12,265 nt of DNA, taken from NCBI GenBank assembly GCA_018648945.1, contig JABGQJ010000174.1, positions 1 through 12,265 of the forward strand. The letters run 5' to 3'. Every line of letters starts with the position of its first letter. Position 1 is the first letter of the stretch. Below, in pieces: positions 1-6,737 of this stretch. The stretch is from Victivallales bacterium (GTDB lineage Bacteria; Verrucomicrobiota; Lentisphaeria; Oligosphaerales; Lenti-02). The notes under the pieces were generated by a model. That model was not told where the DNA came from, made no database searches, and worked only from the letters and a program-made list of their open reading frames with translations. A program made the translations under genes and the position numbers.

Positions 1-2733
1 CGCCGTGATCACTTCATACCGCAGAGCCGCCGGGTTCCAGCCAAAGCAGGCGTCCAGGGAAGCACAGGCGGCAAGTGGCACGTCTGCAGTGACGCCAACG
101 AGGTTCCACCCGGCGGGAAGCTCATGCTCGGCTGCCGCGAACTGCACGGCGTCGGCCACCACCTCGCCAGCTGTGTCGGAATAGAGCCACAGCCCCGGCA
201 CGAGCGCGTAGGATGGCCGATCAAGGCAGTAGGTGATCCCGGGAGCATCCCAGAAGACGGCGGAGCCCACGGCGGCCCTTCCCCCCCGTCGCGCGAAGAT
301 GAACTCCACGGGGTTGTCCGTTCGAGCCAAGGCGAAGCCGACGAGATTCCATCCCGCCGACAGACCGATGGGGAGCGACCGGCGCGCCGGCCGGACCCGG
401 TATACTTGGGTGTCCAGTACCGCTTCCCCTTGCTTCAGCTGCACGGCAACGTCGAATGGCATAGGATCGATATCGTCCAACCGCACTTCCAGGAAGCGCC
501 CGTCCAACAGCACCTGACCGGCCCGTCGCAGTGGCAAGATAACCAAGCCAAGGGTGTTCGGCTGGTCGGTCCACGGGCTCCACAGCGGGAACATCACCGT
601 GCCCCCAAGCGGACAGGCAATGTCACCACTCCCTCGCAGGACCGGCCCGGCCCCGGGAGGGGGTTCCGCTTCCCAGTCGCCCTGGGTGGCGAAGACAGTT
701 GTCAGATCGTAGGCCAGGTTGAGTGCTGTGGCGGCCCCCACGTCATCCTCTGCGGGGGCGGGAGCACCATAGAAGCACTGGACAAGGGGGAAGGATGCGT
801 CCGGCAGCGTCCCGTCGTGCTGGGCATCCGAGACATCGTGCCAGGTGCCCCCAGCCGGGTGCGCAGCGTTGGAGAAGAGATAGAAGAAGCTGCAGTTGGC
901 GTCATACGCCGCGTCGGACTCCTCGCCATCGTAGGGATGCGGGTCGCTGCCGATCGTGGGGTCGTGGGGACTGAGCAACACGTCGGTCGCGAGATAGCCT
1001 TCGGTCACCAACTGGGCCAGGTTGTCGGGCAGGGCACCACGCTGGGCGGCTTGGTAGTCCTGGATGGCCCGGCCAATGGTGTGGAGGCGGGCGACGGTGT
1101 CGTTCCAGATCAGGCTCTCCGGGGTGCGGGGATTGGTCCCGGCCAGGTACTCCTCCAGGTTGGTGGCCCCGTCGAAGTCCGCGTCCCCGTCCGCATCATC
1201 GACCAAGGGGTCGAGTTGCCACTGCACCTCCCAGGCATCGTCCATCCCGTCCTCGTCGGTATCAACGGTCCAGCCCCAGGTGCCCGCGTCGTACTCGGCC
1301 TGATCGGAGAGCCCGTCGCCGTCGAGATCGAGGTTGCCAAGGAGGTTGCGGACGAGGACCCCCATGGTGCGTGTGTTGAGGTCCACGTGCCCCTCATTGG
1401 TCACCGCGTAGGACAGCTCGTCGAACGGGGAGCTGGCCGTCAGGTCGGCATCCTGGCTGAGATCCTCGAAGAGCCGGCCGATGGGCAGGCCGAGGGCGCT
1501 GACCGTGGGGATGAAGCACTGTTTCTCACGGCCAGCGGGCACGGTGAGCCCATCGGTGCTTGAGAGATCGCTGCTCCACGCCCCCGGTGCCGCATCGAAG
1601 GCATGGGAGGTCCGTGCCCGGAAAACTTCGTGCGTGTCCACCTTCCCCACGAAGTTAAGCAAGGGATCCCAATCTATGTCCGCCTCAAAGACGGTGGCTT
1701 CCGTCGTGGATACAGCATAGACATCAAGGGTCACCACCACGGTTCTCGGGATGATCTCGCTTAGAGTGCCCAGAAGCAGGCCTGCCCCATGCAGTTCCGG
1801 CGCGGCGGCATCGTGGAACAGATCCGTGCCATGCCCGGACCCGTTGGCGATGGCGACCTTCCGAGGTGCTGTTGGGTAGTCGCCAAGCGCCTCGAATTCA
1901 CTCTCCAGGGCGATTCGCGCGGGGTGCGGTCCGACCAAGGCCCGCGCCCGCGCGCCGGGCCGGTAGCAGAGCAACATCTGTTGCGCGGCTGGGCAGGTGT
2001 AGGACTCGTGCAGCGCACTCAGAGCTGCCTGCTCATCGGTTCCCAAGCTGTCGAACAGGTCGGCTTGCGCAGGGTCGTTCAGCCACGCCAATGCCTCCTG
2101 CCCTCCCAGTGGGATGTTCGCGCCTTCCTGCGGCGAATCGAAGCTGACGAACACGTCCACGTCGTGGTCGATGCCGTTGGTCTCACACCAAGCCAGGGAA
2201 TAGCGGCTGACCAAGCCCCCCATGCTGAAGCCGATCACCGCCAGTGGTTCGTCGGCATCGTGCCGGTTCGCGTTCACGTATTCCAGGAGCTTCGTCAAGA
2301 CGTGCCCGTTGGCCTGGATATGGGTCGTGCCATCGCCGAAGTTCAGGAGCACGAGGTCACGACCGGCACGCAGCATCCGCAGGCCGAAATCGTCCGCCAT
2401 GAGGTCGTTGCGCAGCTCCGGCCAGTTGCGCCCGTTGGTGCGATCGAACCCCTCGACGATGACCACGGGGCAACGCAGCCCGTCGTGGGTTCCGTCCCCC
2501 GACCGCACGACGTAGGCCTCTCCGGTGGCCACCTCTCCCTCGTAGTCGGTCGCGGCCGTCAGTGTCAGCGTGCCGGAGATGCCATGGGGGTCTTCCGGAT
2601 AGGGGACCTCCTCCGGAAGGTCCACCGGGTAGTCAAGCAGCTTCGGGAACGTGTCCTGCCCAGTTGCGGCCAGCGTGAGAAACAGAAGGAAAAGCGGTGC
2701 AGCAAGTCCGGCGAAACAGTGGTTCTTTCGCAT
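1..2733 (-). CDS. Secreted alpha/beta-hydrolase (lipase/esterase-like) with calcium repeats, pseudopilin-like domain and GWNLVG repeats; 3' end outside window
   Basis: The frame is open for 911 codons from ATG at 2733 to the window edge, so the C-terminus is missing. A GAGG ribosome site lies 8 nt before the start. Residues 1-25 form a signal peptide (basic MRKN, then a hydrophobic run ending near AATGQ). Residues about 60-320 are an alpha/beta-hydrolase: the nucleophile elbow is GFSMGG with Ser170, followed by a VSFDSPQEGANIP block, with His301 a candidate triad residue. This matches a family of secreted lipase/esterase-like proteins known in Bacteroidota and PVC bacteria; the substrate is unknown. 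Residues about 469-535 hold three acidic DxDxDG-type (thrombospondin type 3-like) calcium repeats ending EEYLAGTNP. Residues about 545-640 resemble the globular part of a type II secretion pseudopilin (TIGRAIQDYQ, then ALPDNLAQLVTEGYL). Two GWNLVG motifs near residues 795 and 878 suggest repeated beta-sandwich modules. It is divergent from the AraC-type gene. An extracellular role is likely; the exact reaction is uncertain. Confidence 0.85.
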   Translation of the reverse strand, partial: MRKNHCFAGLAAPLFLLFLTLAATGQDTFPKLLDYPVDLPEEVPYPEDPHGISGTLTLTAATDYEGEVATGEAYVVRSGDGTHDGLRCPVVIVEGFDRTNGRNWPELRNDLMADDFGLRMLRAGRDLVLLNFGDGTTHIQANGHVLTKLLEYVNANRHDADEPLAVIGFSMGGLVSRYSLAWCETNGIDHDVDVFVSFDSPQEGANIPLGGQEALAWLNDPAQADLFDSLGTDEQAALSALHESYTCPAAQQMLLCYRPGARARALVGPHPARIALESEFEALGDYPTAPRKVAIANGSGHGTDLFHDAAAPELHGAGLLLGTLSEIIPRTVVVTLDVYAVSTTEATVFEADIDWDPLLNFVGKVDTHEVFRARTSHAFDAAPGAWSSDLSSTDGLTVPAGREKQCFIPTVSALGLPIGRLFEDLSQDADLTASSPFDELSYAVTNEGHVDLNTRTMGVLVRNLLGNLDLDGDGLSDQAEYDAGTWGWTVDTDEDGMDDAWEVQWQLDPLVDDADGDADFDGATNLEEYLAGTNPRTPESLIWNDTVARLHTIGRAIQDYQAAQRGALPDNLAQLVTEGYLATDVLLSPHDPTIGSDPHPYDGEESDAAYDANCSFFYLFSNAAHPAGGTWHDVSDAQHDGTLPDASFPLVQCFYGAPAPAEDDVGAATALNLAYDLTTVFATQGDWEAEPPPGAGPVLRGSGDIACPLGGTVMFPLWSPWTDQPNTLGLVILPLRRAGQVLLDGRFLEVRLDDIDPMPFDVAVQLKQGEAVLDTQVYRVRPARRSLPIGLSAGWNLVGFALARTDNPVEFIFARRGGRAAVGSAVFWDAPGITYCLDRPSYALVPGLWLYSDTAGEVVADAVQFAAAEHELPAGWNLVGVTADVPLAACASLDACFGWNPAALRYEVITA

Positions 2734-2895
2734 ATCGGCGACCTCGTCAGGGGAGAATCTCCGCAGAATCCCGGCTGGGGAACCGGTTACGACAATATTG
2801 CGCCTGGAATGGCAGAGAGGAAGCCGGACAGCCAAATTCAGGCTCGCAGTAGATTCGCATGAGTAATCCAGGCTAGCATGATCCTGCGGAATATG

Positions 2896-2924
2896 TGGAA
2901 AATGGGTCGTTTCTGTGGTACAGT
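2896..2924 (+). promoter_or_regulatory. Candidate sigma70-type promoter for the AraC-type regulator
   Basis: TGGAAA (2896-2901) and TACAGT (2919-2924) are separated by 17 nt, and TGG just before the second hexamer gives an extended -10. Each hexamer matches four of six consensus bases. Transcription would begin near 2931, about 50 nt before the GTG start at 2980. The rest of the 246-nt divergent gap (2734-2979) holds the leader of the leftward hydrolase; I see no convincing promoter for that gene. This is a consensus match only. Confidence 0.3.
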
Positions 2925-2979
2925 CACGAGAACGGAAGGACGGGCTGTGCGGGTGCCTCCGAAACACAGGAGAACTGGT

Positions 2980-3894
2980 GTGAGCTGGCGCGAACCGAAG
3001 CAAGCCTACTTCCGGCACGCAGGACTGCCCCTGTGCGTGTTCGGACTGGATGTGCAGTTCCCCACGGGTATGCATGGCCATGAGTTCTCCGAGCTGGTCC
3101 TGGTGACACGGGGCCATGCGGTGCATGTATTCCAGGCCACCCCGGACGCCGAGACGACCGTCTCCCCGCTCGAATGCGGCGATGTCTTCGTCATGCATCC
3201 TCCCTCGGAGCATGGCTACCGGAACACCGAGTTTCTCGGGGTCGAGAATGTCCTGTTCGACCTCGGGGGGCTGGAGTTGCCCGACTCGCTCTCCGACACT
3301 CTCGTTGCCTACCCGCGCCTCTTCGATGCCGGGCACCAACTCACTGGGCGTCCCTCCCTGGCTACGCGCCTGGTCCATCTGGACAGCAGTGCCCTGAAGA
3401 AGGCGAAGAGCATCGTCCAGCGGATTGCCAAGGAGCAGGAGCAGCGGACCCCCGGCTGGCGCCTGGCGGCCACCGCCGCCTTCACCGAGTTGGTCGTCCT
3501 GGTCTGCCGCGAAGCACCGGGGCACATGACTCAGGAACCGACCTGCGCACGCCACGGCTGGCTGACCACCGTGACCAACCACCTGGAGCAGCATTTCGTC
3601 GGGCATGTGCGGCTGGCCGATCTGGCCGAGCTGGTCCACATGTCCCCCAGCAGCCTCAGCCATTCCTTCAAGAAGCGCCTGGGCTGCTCGCCCATCGAGT
3701 ATGTACTTTCCCTCCGCGTCCAGCGGGCGGCGGAGCTGTTGCGCGACACCGAACGGGGGATCAGTGCCATCGGGCACGAAGTCGGCTTCTCGGACAGCAA
3801 CTACTTCTCCCGCCAGTTCAAGGCCCGCATCGACATGTCTCCCAGCGCCTACCGTCGCCGCTACCGGGATCTTGACCAGAAGCGGAGCCGCTGA
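2980..3894 (+). CDS. AraC/XylS-family transcriptional regulator with cupin sensor domain
   Basis: A 304-residue DNA-binding regulator. I start it at GTG 2980 because AGGAG lies 7 nt upstream and this gives the usual AraC length; the in-frame ATG at 2878 would add 34 residues unlike the family and lies upstream of the candidate promoter. Residues about 15-95 form a cupin-like sensor (GMHGHEFSELVLVTRG, then a CGDVFVMHPPSEHGY turn), expected to bind a sugar-derived ligand. Residues about 195-297 are the double helix-turn-helix domain: first helix pair in LADLAELVHMSPSSLSHSFK (from 212), second in ISAIGHEVGFSDSNYFSRQF (from 261), ending with the family signature MSPSAYRRRYR. It is divergent from the hydrolase and converges on the nitrilase gene with 8 bp between stop codons. 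It may control one or more neighbouring carbohydrate genes; which ones is inference. Confidence 0.93.
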   Translation: MSWREPKQAYFRHAGLPLCVFGLDVQFPTGMHGHEFSELVLVTRGHAVHVFQATPDAETTVSPLECGDVFVMHPPSEHGYRNTEFLGVENVLFDLGGLELPDSLSDTLVAYPRLFDAGHQLTGRPSLATRLVHLDSSALKKAKSIVQRIAKEQEQRTPGWRLAATAAFTELVVLVCREAPGHMTQEPTCARHGWLTTVTNHLEQHFVGHVRLADLAELVHMSPSSLSHSFKKRLGCSPIEYVLSLRVQRAAELLRDTERGISAIGHEVGFSDSNYFSRQFKARIDMSPSAYRRRYRDLDQKRSR

Positions 3895-3902
3895 ACGGCG
3901 AG

Positions 3903-4913
3903 TTACTGCGCGCGGGTCTTCTCCCACTCGGCCAAGGGGACCACTTGGTATGGCGGGCGCCCGGCAAAGGCGGGTTGTTGCGGGGGTGGGGTCTCGCCCC
4001 TGCGCAGGACCGTGTAGGCCTCGCGGTGGCGGGCGATGTACTCGCGCCTGGGGACGAGCCCAAAGCGTTCGGCCACTGCTGCCAGGGACAGATCTGGGCC
4101 CGGTGCCTCGATCAGGATCTTGCCGGATTCGGGGACCTGTCGGGTGGTCACCGCGCGCCCGTATTCGCGGCCCAGTTCATCCATCAGCCCATGGTGGAAG
4201 TCGTTGTGAACGACCATGTAATCCAGATCGATCTCGCGACAGAGCCAACTGGTACGCCCGGTCCGGTCCAGTTCCTCGCCCAGAGCGTTCACCAACCGCG
4301 AGTGGGTGCTCCAGACTGCAGACGCCACGTAGTAGTTGTGCATCTGGGCATAGGCTGCCAAGGGCTCGCCGCCATCGTAGGCGGACGGCCAGAACACCAG
4401 CTCCGCGCCCTTGTCCGCCAGGCAGGCCCAGGTCTCGGGGAACTCGATGTCGAAGCAGATCTGGACGCCGATTCGCCCGCAGTCCAGATCGAACACCGGC
4501 ACATCCTCGGCACCAGGGGTCACGCCCTTCTCCATTTCACAGAAATCCGACCCGCAAGTGACCGGGTGGGCCTTGTTGTAGATTCCGGCAATCTCGCCGT
4601 CGCGGCCCAGGATGACGGCGGAGTTGAAGACCTTGCCCTCCTCGCATCTAAGCAGCGGGCAGATGATGTAGGTCCGGTGCGTGCGGGCCAGGGCGGCGAA
4701 GTAGTCGGTGATTGGGCCCGGTGCCGGCTGGCCATGGTCTGCGGCCCGGCCCCCCTGGCTGCCGGTGGCGAAGGTCTCTGGCAGGCAGACGATATCGGGT
4801 TGCTGAGGCCAGACTGCGGTGAGCATGGCACCGAGGGATTCGCAGGCCTGCTCGGGCGTGCCTCGGAGCTGGCCGCGCAGGCAGGTGGTGGCGAGACGGA
4901 TCTTGCGGGACAT
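3903..4913 (-). CDS. Carbon-nitrogen hydrolase (nitrilase superfamily)
   Basis: A 336-residue cytoplasmic enzyme expected to hydrolyse a carbon-nitrogen bond in an amide or nitrile through a cysteine thioester. The Glu-Lys-Cys triad is complete: Glu46 in CLPETF, Lys114 in YNKAHP and Cys153 in QICFDIEFPE, the last being the family hallmark. The nitrilase fold covers about residues 5-280; the remaining 55 residues (ending PPYQVVPLAEWEKTRAQ) are a tail of unknown function. ATG at 4913 is supported by AAGGAG 8 nt upstream. There is no signal peptide. It lies 85 nt behind the GH43-like gene on the same strand, so the two are probably one transcript. An amidase for an N-acylated or amidated sugar product would fit, but sequence alone does not give the substrate. 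It is convergent with the AraC-type gene, and I see no clear terminator in the 8-bp gap. Confidence 0.93.
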   Translation of the reverse strand: MSRKIRLATTCLRGQLRGTPEQACESLGAMLTAVWPQQPDIVCLPETFATGSQGGRAADHGQPAPGPITDYFAALARTHRTYIICPLLRCEEGKVFNSAVILGRDGEIAGIYNKAHPVTCGSDFCEMEKGVTPGAEDVPVFDLDCGRIGVQICFDIEFPETWACLADKGAELVFWPSAYDGGEPLAAYAQMHNYYVASAVWSTHSRLVNALGEELDRTGRTSWLCREIDLDYMVVHNDFHHGLMDELGREYGRAVTTRQVPESGKILIEAPGPDLSLAAVAERFGLVPRREYIARHREAYTVLRRGETPPPQQPAFAGRPPYQVVPLAEWEKTRAQ

Positions 4914-4998
4914 GGCAGCTACTCCTTGCCGTTGAGGAAGCGGCGGAATCTGGCTAGTCTGGATCGTTCATGAAGACCGGCGTGGCATGGTGCGGCGT

Positions 4999-5979
4999 TC
5001 AGTTCCTGAGTTCGCGCACCAGCACGCCGCTGGCTTCGTCACCATATAGAACGGCGTTCAGCAGGCAGCGGGGGTGTCCATCTTCCAGATACACGAAGGG
5101 ACGCTCCACGTACTGGGCTTCTACGGCCCCACCATCCTGCCAGCATAGCTGGCGGTCGTAGGCCAGGGGGGGATCGGCCAGTACCCAGTTCAGGCCATCG
5201 CTGGAGTGATACAGCACGCCGCCATGGCGCACGCCGCAGACGGCGCCGGTCATGTCCTTGACCAGCATCCACTGCAGGCCATCCTCTGCCCAGAAACACG
5301 GGTCTTCCACATTGTCCTCGAACAGCGGCGACGGCCCGGTGCGCTCGAAGGGACCTTCTGGCCGGTCGGCGATCGCTGCTCCCAGGATCAGCGGGCACCC
5401 CTTGCCTAGCGTGGACTTGTAGATCATCAGGGCGCGCCCGTCCGGAAGCACTTCCACGGAGGGGTTGACCGTGATCTTGGCGTCCCAGCAGTCCGGGCGG
5501 GGTTCAAGGATGGGGTTCCCCTCGTAGGGCGTCCACGGCCCGGCGGGATGAGGGGCGCTGGCGATGCCGATGCGCTGGTTGAAGCGGATGCCCTCCCACT
5601 GATCGCGGTCGCCATCCCGCCCGGCACCGGGGTCGAACTCGCCCCAGTGGGTGCCGATGTAGTAGAGGTAGTACTGATTGCCGATCCGGTGGATGCGGGG
5701 GTTGTGCGCCATGTCACCGGCCCAGGCCTGTTCATTCAGCACATCCAGTTGCTCCTGGAACTCGAATGGCCCCGTGGGCGACATGCTCTCGGCCCGAATC
5801 ACCTTGCTGTCGGTCAGCCAACGCCGCATGCCCGAGTCGTCCGCCCAGCGAGAAGCGAAGAGATGGTAGACGCCATCATCGTCCCGGACCAGGCTGCCGT
5901 CCCAGACGAAATAGCCCGCCATCCGGAACACGTTCCCTGGGCAGGGATCAGCGAGGCGTTGCGCGAAGGGAATGGGCAT
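4999..5979 (-). CDS. Glycoside hydrolase, five-bladed beta-propeller type (GH43-like)
   Basis: A 326-residue protein starting at ATG 5979 with AGGAG 7 nt upstream; the frame extends 90 codons further upstream but that part is unlike the family and crosses the divergent promoter region. Typical features of the GH43/GH117-like propeller are visible: WDGSLVRDDDGVYHLFASRW near the N-terminus with Asp27 as candidate base, AHNPRIHRIGNQYYLYYIGT, a QRIGIASAPHPAGPW blade, ITVNPSVEVLPDG, and VEDPCFW with Glu225 and Asp226. Such enzymes remove terminal sugars (arabinose, xylose, galactose, anhydrogalactose) from plant or algal glycans; the exact family and substrate cannot be fixed here. There is no signal peptide, so it probably acts in the cytoplasm. 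It precedes the nitrilase gene in a likely two-gene operon and is divergent from the HAD phosphatase gene. Confidence 0.88.
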   Translation of the reverse strand: MPIPFAQRLADPCPGNVFRMAGYFVWDGSLVRDDDGVYHLFASRWADDSGMRRWLTDSKVIRAESMSPTGPFEFQEQLDVLNEQAWAGDMAHNPRIHRIGNQYYLYYIGTHWGEFDPGAGRDGDRDQWEGIRFNQRIGIASAPHPAGPWTPYEGNPILEPRPDCWDAKITVNPSVEVLPDGRALMIYKSTLGKGCPLILGAAIADRPEGPFERTGPSPLFEDNVEDPCFWAEDGLQWMLVKDMTGAVCGVRHGGVLYHSSDGLNWVLADPPLAYDRQLCWQDGGAVEAQYVERPFVYLEDGHPRCLLNAVLYGDEASGVLVRELRN

Positions 5980-6031
5980 GGTGATTCTCCTGTTGGGCCG
6001 TCCCCACCTGAACCTGTCTTCCCTCGCCCCG

Positions 6032-6059
6032 TTTTCAACACCGTCCGGCATGGTATGTT
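6032..6059 (+). promoter_or_regulatory. Candidate promoter for the HAD phosphatase gene
   Basis: TTTTCA (6032-6037) and TATGTT (6054-6059) lie 16 nt apart, and TGG immediately before the second hexamer gives an extended -10. Each hexamer matches four of six consensus bases. The start codon is about 30 nt downstream. The -10 overlaps the left arm of the inverted repeat at 6049-6091. Confidence 0.3.
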
Positions 6060-6091
6060 TCCCCTCATCACAACCAGCAAGGCATACCATG
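6049..6091. repeat. 9-bp perfect inverted repeat covering the -10 and start codon of the HAD gene
   Basis: CATGGTATG (6049-6057) is the exact reverse complement of CATACCATG (6083-6091), with 25 bp between. The right arm contains the HAD start codon ATG (6089-6091) and the left arm overlaps the candidate -10. It could be a two-site operator shared by the divergent GH43-like and HAD genes, or a chance palindrome. No bound regulator can be named. Confidence 0.5.
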
Positions 6092-6634
6092 ACCGAATCC
6101 CATCGCCCCGCCATCTTCCTCGACCGCGACGGCACGCTGATCGACGACCTCGGTTTCGTCAGCGATCCCACGCAAGCCGTCCTGCTCCCCGGGACCATCG
6201 AGGCACTGCAACTGTTGCAGCCGCAGTACGACCTGTTCATGGTCACCAATCAGGTGGGCGTCGCCCGTGGCCTCATCACCATGGCCGAGGTGGACCTCGT
6301 GAACGGGAAGATCGTGGCCGAACTCGCGGTGGCAGGCATCACCATCCGCCAGACCTACGTTTGCCCTCACGAGCGCAGCGAGGACTGTCCCTGCCACAAG
6401 CCCAAGCCCTTCTTCCTGCACGAAGCTGCCGCCGACTACGGTATCGACCTGGCGCGATCCTGGACCATCGGCGACCACGAGCACGACGTCACCTTCGGCG
6501 AGGCGGTTGGCGGCTCCGGCATCTTCGTCCTCACCGGTCACGGGGCTGGGCACCAGCACGAGCTCCGTCCCGAGACCATCGTCGTCGCCGATCTGCTCGC
6601 CGCCGCCAAGCTCATCGTCGAACAGGAGCGGTAG
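6089..6634 (+). CDS. HAD-IIIA phosphatase, GmhB/HisB-N type (heptose-bisphosphate or histidinol-phosphate phosphatase-like)
   Basis: A 181-residue cytoplasmic phosphatase, close to the usual GmhB length. HAD motifs are in order: FLDRDGTL with nucleophile Asp12 and acid/base Asp14; TNQVGVARG from Thr53; the zinc-loop CPHERSEDCPC with Cys92, His94, Cys100 and Cys102, followed by the lysine motif KPKP (Lys104); and IGDHEHDV with Asp129 and Asp133 for magnesium. The zinc loop is specific to the GmhB/HisB-N branch, whose best known members dephosphorylate D-glycero-D-manno-heptose 1,7-bisphosphate for lipopolysaccharide core synthesis. ATG 6089 starts where homology begins; AAGG about 8 nt upstream is a modest ribosome site. 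The neighbours are not heptose or histidine genes, so the substrate stays open. The last 60 or so bases are duplicated around the downstream peptidase gene. Confidence 0.9.
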   Translation: MTESHRPAIFLDRDGTLIDDLGFVSDPTQAVLLPGTIEALQLLQPQYDLFMVTNQVGVARGLITMAEVDLVNGKIVAELAVAGITIRQTYVCPHERSEDCPCHKPKPFFLHEAAADYGIDLARSWTIGDHEHDVTFGEAVGGSGIFVLTGHGAGHQHELRPETIVVADLLAAAKLIVEQER

Positions 6635-6659
6635 CAGGGGGGAAAGGGACGGAAGGGAC
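6596..6659 (+). repeat. Repeat copy 1: 3' end of the HAD gene plus start of 9-bp tandem repeat
   Basis: These 64 bp run from the last 12 sense codons of the HAD gene through its TAG stop into the AAGGGAC repeats. They match 7992-8055 at 58 of 64 positions (my count). The preceding part of the same tail (6581-6615) also matches 6703-6737 at 32 of 35. The TAG here is CCG in the 7992 copy. Confidence 0.9.
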
Positions 6660-6686
6660 GGAAGGGACCCAAGGGACGGAAGGGAC
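6641..6686 (+). repeat. 9-bp tandem repeat, five units of NNAAGGGAC
   Basis: Directly after the HAD stop codon come five units: a first unit with one extra A, then GGAAGGGAC twice, CCAAGGGAC, GGAAGGGAC and a final AG. The second array at 8037-8055 has only two units. The unit number therefore differs between copies, as in slippage-prone tandem repeats. No protein-coding or terminator role is evident. Confidence 0.9.
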
Positions 6687-6702
6687 AGTCTCCGGGAACC
6701 GC

Positions 6703-6737
6703 GTCGTCGCCGATCTGCTGGGCGCTGCCAAGCTCAT
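6703..6737 (+). repeat. Repeat copy 2: partial copy of the HAD gene 3' end at the left edge of the peptidase cassette
   Basis: These 35 bp match 6581-6615 of the HAD gene at 32 positions and would encode VVADLLGAAKL in the corresponding frame. Homology stops at 6737, where the peptidase coding sequence takes over; the peptidase stop codon (6734-6736) lies inside the repeat. Its last 20 bp match the first 20 bp of copy 3 (7992-8011) at 17 positions. Confidence 0.85.

Noticed and set aside
124..2862. Two long plus-strand open frames (479 and 357 codons)
   Set aside because: They are antisense to the large hydrolase, whose frame carries a signal peptide, a GFSMGG elbow and calcium repeats; the plus-strand products resemble nothing.
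2878..2979. Upstream ATG for the AraC-type regulator
   Set aside because: It would add 34 residues without similarity and has no ribosome site, whereas GTG 2980 has AGGAG 7 nt upstream.
5980..6249. N-terminal extension of the GH43-like protein
   Set aside because: These 90 codons lie across the divergent promoter region and into the HAD gene, and ATG 5979 has a good ribosome site.
6641..6686. CRISPR array
   Set aside because: The units are 9 bp, contiguous and without spacers, so this is a simple tandem repeat.
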